Made by a program: the position numbers and the translations under genes. A stretch of 64,000 nt of DNA from Reichenbachiella sp. 5M10 (lineage in GTDB: Bacteria; Bacteroidota; Bacteroidia; Cytophagales; Cyclobacteriaceae), in the NCBI RefSeq assembly GCF_002742335.1, contig NZ_MDGR01000007.1, positions 1,740,501 through 1,804,500 on the forward strand. Direction: 5' to 3'. Below are positions 19,859-28,502 of the stretch, piece after piece. Each line of letters opens with the position of its first letter. Within the stretch, counting starts at the first letter, position 1. The notes under the pieces are model-generated. The model saw only the letters and a list, made by a program, of their open reading frames with translations. It had not been told where the DNA came from and ran no database searches.

Positions 19859-20229
19859 CTTCGTTCTATCAAGACAACTTCACTCACGTATCCCAGTGAG
19901 TTGATTCTCAATCTCAAATATTGATTTATATTTTTGTGTAAGTCACAATTGATTTTATACTCGTAGAATTTTTGCCCACGTTCATAGAGTAGGGTTTGAT
20001 TTGGTGCACCCAGTACATCGATCGTTTGCTCCTCAGTTAGAGATAACAAGCTACTATTCAGGGAGTCCAGATCGCCTACGATGAGTGCGCGATAACTACC
20101 GCAATTTTCTAGATCCTTTTTCCATAAGGTAGAATCTATGTTTTCTATTTGTGTTTTCTTGGACTTTGTACAGGATTGCAGTGCGATGAAAAATATGAAG
20201 AAAACAATAAATCGATGGCTTAAATACAT
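19855..20229 (-). CDS. Small lipoprotein, possibly BamE/SmpA-like
   Basis: A 124-residue protein from the ATG at 20229, chosen because it opens a lipoprotein signal (MYLSHRF...ALQSC); a longer frame upstream would bury that signal. The C-terminal half has the pattern SLTEEQTIDVLGAPNQTLLYERGQKFYEYKI, which resembles the helix-strand core of SmpA/OmlA (BamE) proteins, where a G.P turn follows the helix. That resemblance is weak and the function is open. Confidence 0.6.
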   Translation of the reverse strand: MYLSHRFIVFFIFFIALQSCTKSKKTQIENIDSTLWKKDLENCGSYRALIVGDLDSLNSSLLSLTEEQTIDVLGAPNQTLLYERGQKFYEYKINCDLHKNINQYLRLRINSLGYVSEVVLIERS

Positions 20230-20352
20230 GTGATTATACTTGGTTAATCCGCGTAAAATGTGAACAATAGCAAATGAGGTAAAATGTTTTGCCCTCATTT
20301 CTTGCGCAATAATAGCAGTATTATTATTGGATTTTACAAAGCTTAGGATTAA

Positions 20353-20383
20353 GTTGTAAAGTCAAATTAATTCTCTACATTTA
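20353..20383 (+). promoter_or_regulatory. Candidate Bacteroidota promoter for the SPOR-domain gene
   Basis: GTTG at 20353-20356, 19 bases, then TACATTTA at 20376-20383. This is one mismatch from the consensus in each box (TTTG and TAnnTTTG). The start of transcription would fall near 20390, about 45 bases before the ATG. Confidence 0.45.
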
Positions 20384-20435
20384 CTGACAAGAATTAATAC
20401 TAGAATATTTTACTATATCAACAATTAGATTGACT

Positions 20436-21731
20436 ATGGCTGATGACAAGCTAAACGAGGGTTCAGAGGAAGAAAAAAAATCATCAAATGACCTTTCTGA
20501 TGATGATTTCGGGTTGCCTGATTTAGAGTTTGATGAATTGCAAGAATTGGATTTGTCGAGTGAAGACGATGAAGACGAAGAACCTATTATAGAAGAACCT
20601 ACTCCAGCTTCTGAATCTCCATTTGGTGGAGGAGTTGAAGAAATAGATATGAGTGTCTTGGATGACATAGACGTACTCGGAGGCTCAGATGATGACCTGT
20701 CTATTTTGGATGAAGGAATTGAAGAAGTTGAAGACGTTTTGGATAGCGCACAGTTGATTTCTGATCGTTTGGGAGATGATGACGAAGAAGAGCCATCTAC
20801 TGATGGTGATTTTGATGGCGGTAGTACCATGAATTATGATGATTTGATGGGGGATGTTGATAGTTCAGATTCTGGTTCGGACTCACTTTTTGAGAGCGAT
20901 AGCCCTGTTAGTGATGAGGCAGAAGAGGATCCGTTGTTGTCCAGTGATGATCTGTTTGCGAGTATTGATAGTCCTGATGATTTGGCAGCACTTGGTATGG
21001 CAGATGAAGAGGATGATTCTACGGACTCTTTGTTTGCAGCAGATATAGGTAGCTCTAGTGATGATGATATGGATTCGTTGTTTGATTCGGATAGTATTGC
21101 GATGAGCGCTACTCCTGAAGAGGAAGTACAGGATGAATTCAAGGCGTATGAAGAAGATAAAAAATTGCCGGATAACTACAAGGCTTACACTTACAATGAG
21201 TCATCTGGAGGATTTACAAAAATAATAGTCATCGGTGTGGTGGTCATTGCAGTGATTGCAGCAGGGATGCTGTGGCTGTCTGGCGATCCTGAATCACCAA
21301 AGAAACAAGTAGCGCAGACAGAAAAGGCCAAGCCGAAGCCTGCTCCAAAAAAGGAAGTAGCTAAACCTGTAGAGGAAGTACAAGAAAGTGCTACGCAAGA
21401 GGAAGAACAATCGTCCCCAGTCCAAGAAGAGAAAGCCAAGCCTGCATTGGCTGTTTCAAATTCAGCACCAGCGGGAGAGATAGAGCAAGTGACTGCTAAG
21501 ACAGGGCTTTCTTACGTGATCATTGGTAGTTTCATTGATCAAGACTTGGCGATGGATTATGCACAAGAATTGAGTGAAGAGGGGAGAGGCGTCAAAGTGA
21601 TTCATCCATATGGCAAATCCAAGAGATACCGAGTGTCTGTTGCAGACTTCTCTACTTATGGTGATGCTGCAAGCCAGTTAGGTAGCTATCAAGATGAATA
21701 TGGCCAGCAAGTTTGGGCTCTGAAATATTAA
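20436..21731 (+). CDS. Acidic membrane protein with C-terminal SPOR domain
   Basis: A 431-residue protein from the ATG at 20436; an in-frame TTG 6 bases earlier is unlikely. About 230 N-terminal residues are extremely acidic and serine-rich (runs of D, E and S), predicted disordered and cytoplasmic. One membrane helix lies near 263-283 (IIVIGVVVIAVIAAGMLWL), followed by a Lys/Pro/Ala/Glu-rich linker. The SPOR domain covers about the last 75 residues (SYVIIGSFIDQDLAMDYAQEL...VSVADFSTY). SPOR domains bind denuded peptidoglycan at division sites. It precedes the ExbB/ExbD/TonB-like genes but is separated from them by a terminator. Confidence 0.85.
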   Translation: MADDKLNEGSEEEKKSSNDLSDDDFGLPDLEFDELQELDLSSEDDEDEEPIIEEPTPASESPFGGGVEEIDMSVLDDIDVLGGSDDDLSILDEGIEEVEDVLDSAQLISDRLGDDDEEEPSTDGDFDGGSTMNYDDLMGDVDSSDSGSDSLFESDSPVSDEAEEDPLLSSDDLFASIDSPDDLAALGMADEEDDSTDSLFAADIGSSSDDDMDSLFDSDSIAMSATPEEEVQDEFKAYEEDKKLPDNYKAYTYNESSGGFTKIIVIGVVVIAVIAAGMLWLSGDPESPKKQVAQTEKAKPKPAPKKEVAKPVEEVQESATQEEEQSSPVQEEKAKPALAVSNSAPAGEIEQVTAKTGLSYVIIGSFIDQDLAMDYAQELSEEGRGVKVIHPYGKSKRYRVSVADFSTYGDAASQLGSYQDEYGQQVWALKY

Positions 21732-21762
21732 AAGGATTTTAAGAATTATCACATATTAAATG

Positions 21763-21788
21763 AAAGGTCAGTTTTGGCCTTTTTTTTG
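21763..21788 (+). terminator. Intrinsic terminator after the SPOR-domain gene
   Basis: AAAGGTC and GGCCTTT pair (one G-U) around AGTTTT, followed by eight T. It isolates the SPOR gene from the ExbB operon. Confidence 0.7.
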
Positions 21789-21802
21789 TTTAAAACAATC
21801 AC

Positions 21803-22489
21803 ATGGAAATACTCAGCATGATCTTGGTCTCCGTTCTACAGGAAGTCCCTGTTGAAGAGACTGTTAAGGAAGTATCCGTTTTGGATTTGTTGTTCAAAGG
21901 GGGGTACATGATTTTACCTATTGTATTATTATCGTTAGTCGGCACCTATATTTTGGTGGAGAGACTGATGACTATCAAAGCGGCGGATCAGACGCCTGAG
22001 AGTTTGATGGATGAAGTGAAGCAAATGGTGGTGTCGGGTCGTGTCTCAGAAGCACAGCAGTTGTGTGCCCGCAATTCAACGCCAATTGCCAAGATGCTTG
22101 AGAAGGGATTGTCTCGTATTGGTAACCCGTTGAAAAGCATCGAAGCATCTATAGAAAACGTAGGTAAGATAGAGGTCTATAAGTTGGAAAAGAATTTGAC
22201 CTTGTTGGCAACCATATCGGGTGCAGCACCTATGATTGGTTTTTTGGGTACGGTTACAGGGATGATACAAGCGTTTATGTCGATTGCTCAAGAAGAAGGC
22301 GCTGTTAGCCCAAAGTTGCTCTCTAGTGGAATATACGAAGCGATGATTACGACTGCTGCTGGTCTTTTCGTTGGGATTATCAGTTACTTGGCCTACAACT
22401 ACCTGATTACCAAAGTGGGTAAATTGATTCACAAGATGGAGTATACATCTATCAACTTTATTGATTTACTCCAAGAACCACAGAAGTAA
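21803..22489 (+). CDS. exbB: MotA/TolQ/ExbB proton channel protein
   Basis: A 228-residue inner-membrane protein with three helices. The first is at about 30-55; two more enclose the conserved segment LATISGAAPMIGFLGTVTGMI and the region ITTAAGLFVGIISYLAYNYL. With the ExbD-type protein encoded 6 bases downstream it would form the proton channel that energises TonB. It could equally be called TolQ; the TonB-like third gene favours an Exb/Ton-type complex. Confidence 0.9.
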   Translation: MEILSMILVSVLQEVPVEETVKEVSVLDLLFKGGYMILPIVLLSLVGTYILVERLMTIKAADQTPESLMDEVKQMVVSGRVSEAQQLCARNSTPIAKMLEKGLSRIGNPLKSIEASIENVGKIEVYKLEKNLTLLATISGAAPMIGFLGTVTGMIQAFMSIAQEEGAVSPKLLSSGIYEAMITTAAGLFVGIISYLAYNYLITKVGKLIHKMEYTSINFIDLLQEPQK

Positions 22490-22495
22490 AAAACT

Positions 22496-22885
22496 ATGGA
22501 TATTAAAAGCAAGCACAAGGTAGAGGCGTCCTTTTCAATGTCGTCGATGACGGATGTTATATTCTTGTTGTTGATATTCTTCATGTTGACCTCTTCGTTT
22601 ATTACTCCATCTGGTCTTCCGGTCAACTTGCCTACGAGCAAGAGTTCGAATATCGTAATGCAGAAGGTCAGCGTGACGATTACGCCAGATTTGCAATACT
22701 ATGTCAATGACAACAAAGTGAGTCTCGAGAACCTCGAACAGTCACTCAAGAGTGAATTGACGGAAGAGGAAGGAGTAGTCGTGCTGCACTGTGACAAATC
22801 AGTGCCAGTTGAGCATTTGGTCAATGTAGCAAGTATTGCTACAAAGTTGGAAGCAAAAATTTCGTTGGCGACTAAGCCAGATTAG
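22496..22885 (+). CDS. exbD: ExbD/TolR family protein
   Basis: A 129-residue protein with one membrane helix containing the essential aspartate: SSMTDVIFLLLIFFMLTSSF (about residues 16-35), followed by a periplasmic ExbD/TolR domain. It partners with the adjacent ExbB. The next gene starts 2 bases after its stop, so the three are co-translated. Confidence 0.9.
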   Translation: MDIKSKHKVEASFSMSSMTDVIFLLLIFFMLTSSFITPSGLPVNLPTSKSSNIVMQKVSVTITPDLQYYVNDNKVSLENLEQSLKSELTEEEGVVVLHCDKSVPVEHLVNVASIATKLEAKISLATKPD

Positions 22886-22886
22886 T

Positions 22887-23708
22887 ATGGAGCTGAAGGA
22901 AAAGAAAAATAGGATTACGGGGGTCTACATCAGTGTGGGTATTCACGCAGTGTTGTTCTTGATGTTCTTTTTCATGATGGCCTGGACCGAACCAGATCCG
23001 CCGATACCTGAGTATGGGATTGAGTTCAATATGGGCAATGAAATCATCAGTGATGCTAAGTCAGAAGACCCTGTGAAAGCTGAGGAATTAGCAGACGTAG
23101 AGGAAGTGAAAGAGGTGGAAGAAGCAGAGGAGGTGACTGAGGCAAGTGAAGCTCCTACCCAAGAAACTCCTGTTGAACCCGAGGTGACTAGCCAAAGTGA
23201 AGTCGTAGAGGAGACGGTAACCACAGAAGATGTCAATAGCCCTGATGTGGTTGAAAAAGTGGAAGAGAAAGTAGTTGAGAAGAAGGAAATCAAAAAAGTA
23301 GAGAAACCAGAAGTCAACGAAAACAAGGAGACGGAAGCAAAGGAAACTGAGACCAAGACGACTGCTAGTGAACCAAAGATTGATAACCGTGCGATATTCA
23401 AAAAAACAGATGCAGGTAGTGGTAGTGGCAATAAAGGGGCTAGCCTAGACTTGAGTGGTTGGGCGTGGGACTTTAAGCCGCAGCCCGATGACAATTCCAC
23501 AGAAGAGGGATACATCGTATTTGAGATCAAAGTAGATGGAGAAGGAGAGATTATCAATATTCGTACGGTAGAAAAAACAGTGTCCCCTGTGGTCGAGCGT
23601 GTGTACAGGGATGCGGTTATGGAGTTGACTTTTAGTAAGACTTCTGACAATCGATCAACGGCCTCTACATCGACGGGGCGTATTACATTCATCATTACCT
23701 CCAAGTAG
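22887..23708 (+). CDS. TonB-like energy transducer
   Basis: A 273-residue protein from the ATG at 22887, 2 bases after the exbD stop; the frame extends further upstream inside exbD but that start is unlikely. It has one N-terminal membrane helix (about 12-32) and a long linker of Glu/Val/Lys/Pro repeats (roughly 60-165). The compact C-terminal domain has the TonB-like GYIVFEIKVDGEGEI and AVMELTFSKT. It would span the periplasm and transmit force from ExbB/ExbD. The short C-terminal domain makes TolA an alternative. Confidence 0.82.
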   Translation: MELKEKKNRITGVYISVGIHAVLFLMFFFMMAWTEPDPPIPEYGIEFNMGNEIISDAKSEDPVKAEELADVEEVKEVEEAEEVTEASEAPTQETPVEPEVTSQSEVVEETVTTEDVNSPDVVEKVEEKVVEKKEIKKVEKPEVNENKETEAKETETKTTASEPKIDNRAIFKKTDAGSGSGNKGASLDLSGWAWDFKPQPDDNSTEEGYIVFEIKVDGEGEIINIRTVEKTVSPVVERVYRDAVMELTFSKTSDNRSTASTSTGRITFIITSK

Positions 23709-23715
23709 TTAGTTT

Positions 23716-24990
23716 ATGACATATCAGGAAGCATTGGACTTTCTGTATTCGCAGTTGCCTATTTTTCAGCGTATTGGAAAGGCCGCTATGAAAGCAGACT
23801 TGTCAAATACCATTGCTTTGGCAAAGGCACTTTCCAATCCAGAACGTTCGTTCAAATCGATTCATATCGCAGGGACCAATGGCAAAGGTTCTACAGCGCA
23901 TATGTATGCATCCGTGTTGCAAGAGGCTGGATATAAGGTGGGCTTGTACACTTCTCCACATCTCAAGGATTTTAGAGAGAGGATTCGAGTAAATGGAGAA
24001 CTAATGGATTCAGATTTTCTAGTTCCTTTTGTTGAGCGTACTAAACAATTGATGCTGGATGTTCAACCATCCTTCTTTGAAATAACAGTGATCATGGCGT
24101 TCGAGTATTTTCGAATGCAACAAGTAGATGTGGCGGTGATAGAGACAGGGCTTGGGGGGAGGTTGGACTCTACCAATATTGTCGATAGTGTATTGTCGGT
24201 GATTACTTCGATTGCTTTGGATCATGAGGACATTTTGGGGCATGGTATTGAAAACATAGCCAGGGAGAAGGCCGGAATCATTAAGAGTGATACACCGGTG
24301 GTTTTGGGTAAACTTTCTCCTGAGGCGTTTTCAGTAATGCAGGCTAGAGCGGAGGAACTAGGAGCTCCTTTGGTTCTGTCGCATGCTTTTTCAGAAGCAA
24401 AATTTGAGGATGGCGTATTGAGTTTGATAGATTTAGATTCCAATGAGCAATATTCTATTGAATCAGAATTGGGAGGAAATTCATTGGTGAAAAATGTCCC
24501 TGTGGTCATACGTGGTGTTCGATCATTGAAAGAAAAAGGCTTTCAGGTTTCGAAAGAACAACTGGTACAAGGGATCAATCGCGTCGTGACGAATACAGGC
24601 CTGAAAGGTCGGTGGCAGACGTTGAGAGAGTCTCCGGAGGTTATTTGTGATATTGGACACAATGAAGAGGCTGTTTCCGAGTTGATGCAGCGATTGGCTC
24701 GAATAGGGAAGAAAGTACACATTGTTTGGGGGATGGCTGCAGATAAATCCGTAGATAGTGTCTTCCAGTTGTTATTAAAGGATGCTAGGTATTACTTTTG
24801 CGCAGCACAAATCCCTAGGGCATTGTCTGTAGATGGATTGAAAACAATCGCGGATAAATATGGATTAAGAGGAGGTAAGTATGCTTCGGTGAGTGACGCG
24901 TACGCTGCTGCCTTGGACGAAGCAAGGGAGAATGATGTGGTGTTTGTAGGGGGAAGTACTTTCGTAGTTGCAGAAATAAAGGATTTATAA
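23716..24990 (+). CDS. folC: Folylpolyglutamate/dihydrofolate synthase
   Basis: A 424-residue Mur-ligase-fold enzyme that attaches glutamate to dihydropteroate and folates. The P-loop GTNGKGST is at 53-60; the omega-loop region SPHLKDFRERIRVNG and the GLGGRLDSTN motif follow; DIGHNEEA is in the C-terminal domain. It begins 7 bases after the TonB-like gene and is followed 1 base later by trmB, so the five genes from exbB on are probably one operon. Confidence 0.95.
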   Translation: MTYQEALDFLYSQLPIFQRIGKAAMKADLSNTIALAKALSNPERSFKSIHIAGTNGKGSTAHMYASVLQEAGYKVGLYTSPHLKDFRERIRVNGELMDSDFLVPFVERTKQLMLDVQPSFFEITVIMAFEYFRMQQVDVAVIETGLGGRLDSTNIVDSVLSVITSIALDHEDILGHGIENIAREKAGIIKSDTPVVLGKLSPEAFSVMQARAEELGAPLVLSHAFSEAKFEDGVLSLIDLDSNEQYSIESELGGNSLVKNVPVVIRGVRSLKEKGFQVSKEQLVQGINRVVTNTGLKGRWQTLRESPEVICDIGHNEEAVSELMQRLARIGKKVHIVWGMAADKSVDSVFQLLLKDARYYFCAAQIPRALSVDGLKTIADKYGLRGGKYASVSDAYAAALDEARENDVVFVGGSTFVVAEIKDL

Positions 24991-24991
24991 A

Positions 24992-25654
24992 TTGGGAAGA
25001 AAGAAATTAGAGCGGTTTGCTGACAATGCTGTGCGATTCAATATCGTAGAAAATGGCAAAGAGAAATTTGGGAAAATGGCTGGAAAATGGCGGTCAGAGC
25101 ATTTTCAAAACGAGCATGATTTGGTAGTGGAGTTAGGCTGTGGGAGAGGAGAGTATACGACAGGGCTTGGAGAGAAATTTCCCGACAAGAACTTTGTGGG
25201 AGTAGATATAAAAGGTTCTCGTATTTGGGTGGGGAGTAGTTATGCTATTGCTCATAATTTGGATAATATTGCTTTTTTGCGTACTCAAATAGAACAAATA
25301 GATGCTCACTTTGGTGAAGACGAAGTGAGTGAACTTTGGATTACTTTTCCTGACCCTCGCCCTAAGGATAAAGACGAAAAGCGTCGTTTGACAGCACCGA
25401 GATTCATGGAGATGTACAAAAAACTGATTGCCAAGGATGGTTGGTTAAAGTTCAAAACAGACAATACGCCCTTGTTTGATTATACCCTAGAATTGATTGA
25501 GACAGGACAAATCAAAGTGAAAAATTTAAGCCATACGCACAATTTGTATGAATCAGAGTTTATGGATGAGCACTTTGGTGTCAAGACCAAGTATGAACAA
25601 CTCTTTTATGACAAAGGAGAAGATATTAAGTATCTCAAGTTTCAATTTGCCTAG
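24992..25654 (+). CDS. trmB: tRNA (guanine-46-N7) methyltransferase
   Basis: A 220-residue class I methyltransferase: SAM motif VVELGCGRGEYT, then NFVGVDIKGSRI, and the family signature ITFPDPRPKDKDEKRRLT. It methylates G46 in the variable loop of tRNAs. The start is TTG one base after the folC stop; no better start is nearby. The last 4 bases overlap the convergent gene at 25651. Confidence 0.95.
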   Translation: MGRKKLERFADNAVRFNIVENGKEKFGKMAGKWRSEHFQNEHDLVVELGCGRGEYTTGLGEKFPDKNFVGVDIKGSRIWVGSSYAIAHNLDNIAFLRTQIEQIDAHFGEDEVSELWITFPDPRPKDKDEKRRLTAPRFMEMYKKLIAKDGWLKFKTDNTPLFDYTLELIETGQIKVKNLSHTHNLYESEFMDEHFGVKTKYEQLFYDKGEDIKYLKFQFA

Positions 25655-26568
25655 CTTACAACGAGGGCAATCCCAGGATAAATTTTCCGGAAATTGTGAG
25701 TAAAGATAACCTCAGGACCAATTTTAATGTGAGGGTTGATACTCTTCTGTATGGTTGCTTTCATCGTGTTGGCTTGATATACCCCACTGCTATCTTGATT
25801 TAGCTTGTAGCCTATTCTAGCATTCCAGCCGTACCCTCCAGACTTCTTTTGGCTTTCATACTCCAAATTAGCAAATACACTAGGTACAGGAGTTATATAT
25901 CCAGACCCAATTTGCTCTACTTCATTGGACGAAGAGTTGGTATAGGTGATTTGAGTAGATATGCCTGCTTTGAAAGTATGTACTCTGTCTATTTGGTCAA
26001 TCTTCAAAATTGGTAAGCTGATACCTAGCTCTGGAGACAATCCATTTTGATTGAACAGGAGGGAACCAAATAATTCAGGTTTTGAAGGAAAGAAAGGGGG
26101 ATTCCCAGTGGTTTCTTCACTGCTTTTTGCTTGTCCTGGGGTATTTGGTATTTGTCGTTGTATGGTGAGAGACTCATCTTCCCAAGCTGTAGCTTGAATG
26201 GTTTCGATTTCCTTAGGAGTAATTTTTTCCAATACGACTACTTTCATTGGAGCCTTTGGTTGGGGAGGGGTGATAGTGTGGGTATGCGCGATCTTGCCTT
26301 CCATCACCATATCGTGTTTGTTTTGAAATGGGATTTCTATTTGAATGAAATTCATGCTACCAGCTATAAGTAGTGAAACTGAAGTTGCCATGGCGAACAG
26401 CCATGTCATGATTCGTTTGTCCATTTCTCCTAGCTTGGAGGAAATACTCTCCCAAAGTTGACCTTTTTTTGTTGGATTCAACGATAGCTGATCAGCAACT
26501 TGGCTTGCACTCAGGCAAACCCGGTCTATTAGGTTGATGTTTTTGCTGTTCTTGTTACGTTGTTTCAT
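25651..26568 (-). CDS. Membrane protein paired with an ECF sigma factor (putative anti-sigma)
   Basis: A 305-residue protein encoded 14 bases after an ECF sigma gene. Residues 1-50 are cytoplasmic and helical and could bind sigma. A single membrane helix lies at about 53-73 (MTWLFAMATSVSLLIAGSM). The periplasmic part begins with a Pro/Thr-rich linker. The last 120 residues alternate like a small beta barrel or beta sandwich (LGISLPILKIDQ..., VGYKLNQ-type strands, final valines). I do not recognise a known anti-sigma domain; the role is inferred from gene order and topology. Confidence 0.6.
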   Translation of the reverse strand: MKQRNKNSKNINLIDRVCLSASQVADQLSLNPTKKGQLWESISSKLGEMDKRIMTWLFAMATSVSLLIAGSMNFIQIEIPFQNKHDMVMEGKIAHTHTITPPQPKAPMKVVVLEKITPKEIETIQATAWEDESLTIQRQIPNTPGQAKSSEETTGNPPFFPSKPELFGSLLFNQNGLSPELGISLPILKIDQIDRVHTFKAGISTQITYTNSSSNEVEQIGSGYITPVPSVFANLEYESQKKSGGYGWNARIGYKLNQDSSGVYQANTMKATIQKSINPHIKIGPEVIFTHNFRKIYPGIALVVS

Positions 26569-26582
26569 GGTGTGTTGCTGGT

Positions 26583-27206
26583 TTAAATAGCACCAATGCG
26601 TACGAGTGACTTGATCAAGGATGCTCTCGCTTTGCTGAGTTGAGATTTCGATGTGTTTTCACTGATTCCCAATTTTTCTCCGATTTCCTTGTGACTGTAG
26701 CCCTCAATCGCATACAGGTTGAAAACTGTTCTGTATCCTTTCGGTAATTTCTTTATTTCCTCAATGATATCTTCTTCGATCAGTTTCTGATCTACATTAT
26801 TAGAAAATTTCATCTTAGCATCGCTTTGACTAATTTCTACAAAACTCTGTCTTCTCTTTCTGAGTAGCATCAAAGATTCATTGACCATGATTCTTTTCAT
26901 CCAACCTTCGAGGCTTCCTTTTCCTCGGTATTCAAATGAATTAAATTTGGCAAAAATCTTAACAAACCCTTCTGTGACAGTGTCTTCAGCTTCGTCTTCT
27001 GTAGCAAGATATCTGAAACATAGCCCATACATTTTTTCTGCATACTTTTCATAAAGTAGCTTTTGAGCTGTGGCATCAAATGCCTTGCATCTGGTTACAA
27101 GTTCTGCCTCATCCAATTGCGTTGAATGTTTATAGTCATGATTTTGATAGTCTAATGCTTCCAATGTAGTGATCGTTGCCTGTGAGTATTTAAATCCTCC
27201 AAGCAA
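26583..27206 (-). CDS. ECF-type RNA polymerase sigma factor
   Basis: A 207-residue sigma factor. Region 2 is at about 40-115 (LYEKYAEKMYGLCFRYLATEDEAEDTVTEGFVKIF, then GSLEGWMKRIMVNE) and region 4 at about 150-205 (LPKGYRTVFNLYAIEGYSHKEIGEKLGISENTSKSQLSKARASL). The true start may be slightly inside the frame; the first 35 residues are not conserved in style. It probably regulates itself with the membrane partner encoded downstream. Confidence 0.9.
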   Translation of the reverse strand: MLGGFKYSQATITTLEALDYQNHDYKHSTQLDEAELVTRCKAFDATAQKLLYEKYAEKMYGLCFRYLATEDEAEDTVTEGFVKIFAKFNSFEYRGKGSLEGWMKRIMVNESLMLLRKRRQSFVEISQSDAKMKFSNNVDQKLIEEDIIEEIKKLPKGYRTVFNLYAIEGYSHKEIGEKLGISENTSKSQLSKARASLIKSLVRIGAI

Positions 27207-27269
27207 AGTAGAGCATAAACCAACGCTATGTTGTTAATGAGGTGTTAAAAGTTGTTAAGCTATGTTAAC

Positions 27270-28244
27270 TTAGGACATTCTTGTGAAGTACAAAAAGACC
27301 ATGTAGGCTACAAATCCTAACAAATAAATAGCCCCCTCTGCACGGTCGAGTTTGTATTTTTTGAGGGTAAACATGAAAAGGAACAGCATAAATGTACCAA
27401 TCATGATGACATACAAGTCAATGTTGAGATCAGTATCGAACTGTAGAGGGGAGTTCAATGCCGCAGTTGCTCCTAGGACAAGCAGTAAGTTAAAGATGTT
27501 AGAACCGACAATGTTGCCTACAGCCAGGTCCGATTTCTTGTGAAAAGCTGCGACAGCTGTAGTAGCTAGTTCAGGAAGAGAGGTGCCCGCAGCTAGGATT
27601 GTTAGGCCAATTACTTTTTCACTGATGCCGAATTCTTGAGCGATGAGGATAGAATTTTCTACAATGAACTTACCACCAAAAACTAGGCCTGCAATACCAC
27701 CGATAATCATCAAAGCAGTCTTGAGCGTACCATGCATCTCGACTTCTTCCATGTCACCATTTGTATCTCCAGTTCTTTGCATGTTGATAAAAACATAGTA
27801 AAGAAAGATGCAAAACATCCCAAGTAAAATCAATCCATCAAACAGGCTAGCTTCATTGGTTTCTTTGCCCCAGAACAGCTGATCATTGACCAAAACAAAA
27901 AACACCACAGTAGCCAAAAGCGAATATGGGACTTCTTTCCACAGGGCATTTTTTTGAACTGTAAGCGGGTAGATGACGCTGGAAATTCCCAGAATCAAAA
28001 ACATATTGAATATGTTGGATCCGATAATATTGCCAAATACTACGTCGTTGTGACCTCCCGAACCTGAAATGATATTGACTACCAATTCTGGAGCTGACGT
28101 TCCCATCGCTACGACGGTGAGACCGATGGCAATATCCGAAACGTTGTATCTTTTGGCGAGAGAAGAGGCTCCATTAACTAAGAAATCGGCGCCTTTAATA
28201 AGAATGACAAAACCGATGATTATTAGTATTGATTCCCAGATCAT
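27270..28244 (-). CDS. Calcium/sodium antiporter, CaCA family (YrbG-like)
   Basis: A 324-residue ten-helix membrane protein with the two alpha repeats that bind the cations: GTSAPELVVNI...GSNIFNMFLILG in the first half and GTSLPELATTAV...GSNIFNLLLVLG in the second. This pseudo-twofold repeat is diagnostic of K-independent Na/Ca exchangers. It stands alone, with 237 bases of AT-rich DNA upstream in which I see no gene. Confidence 0.93.
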   Translation of the reverse strand: MIWESILIIIGFVILIKGADFLVNGASSLAKRYNVSDIAIGLTVVAMGTSAPELVVNIISGSGGHNDVVFGNIIGSNIFNMFLILGISSVIYPLTVQKNALWKEVPYSLLATVVFFVLVNDQLFWGKETNEASLFDGLILLGMFCIFLYYVFINMQRTGDTNGDMEEVEMHGTLKTALMIIGGIAGLVFGGKFIVENSILIAQEFGISEKVIGLTILAAGTSLPELATTAVAAFHKKSDLAVGNIVGSNIFNLLLVLGATAALNSPLQFDTDLNIDLYVIMIGTFMLFLFMFTLKKYKLDRAEGAIYLLGFVAYMVFLYFTRMS

Positions 28245-28465
28245 TTAATGCTATTTAGTGTTTGGATGGTTCCCTAATCAGACTCGAAATATAAATATAT
28301 TTAGAATACTTTTTTGCAATAATATGAATTATTGAGAGATTTTGTGAGGGACCATAGAGCTTGAAATGTAATTATTGTTATAGTTCAATTAAATATATTT
28401 AATGTTCTATGACATGCCTACGTTTGGTGAGTAAATATGATTGTTAACAGGTTTGTGTATGTTGT

Positions 28466-28502
28466 TAAAAACAGAATTGGGCTATGCTAAGCCCAGCTCT
28501 GT
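28466..28502 (-). terminator. Terminator overlapping the phosphoglucomutase stop codon
   Basis: On the minus strand ACAGA and TCTGT flank a GGGCT/AGCCC stem, with a 3x3 internal loop and a 6-base loop, ending in TTTTT. The coding stop (28482-28484) lies inside the stem. Confidence 0.65.

Noticed and set aside
20381-21142. Ser-rich minus-strand frames opposite the SPOR gene
   Set aside because: They arise from GAT/GAA/TCN codons of the acidic region read backwards.
22943-23704. A 253-residue Ser/Thr-rich open frame on the minus strand
   Set aside because: It is the mirror of the Glu/Val/Lys-rich linker of the TonB-like gene; composition follows from that, and no start signal or homology is visible.
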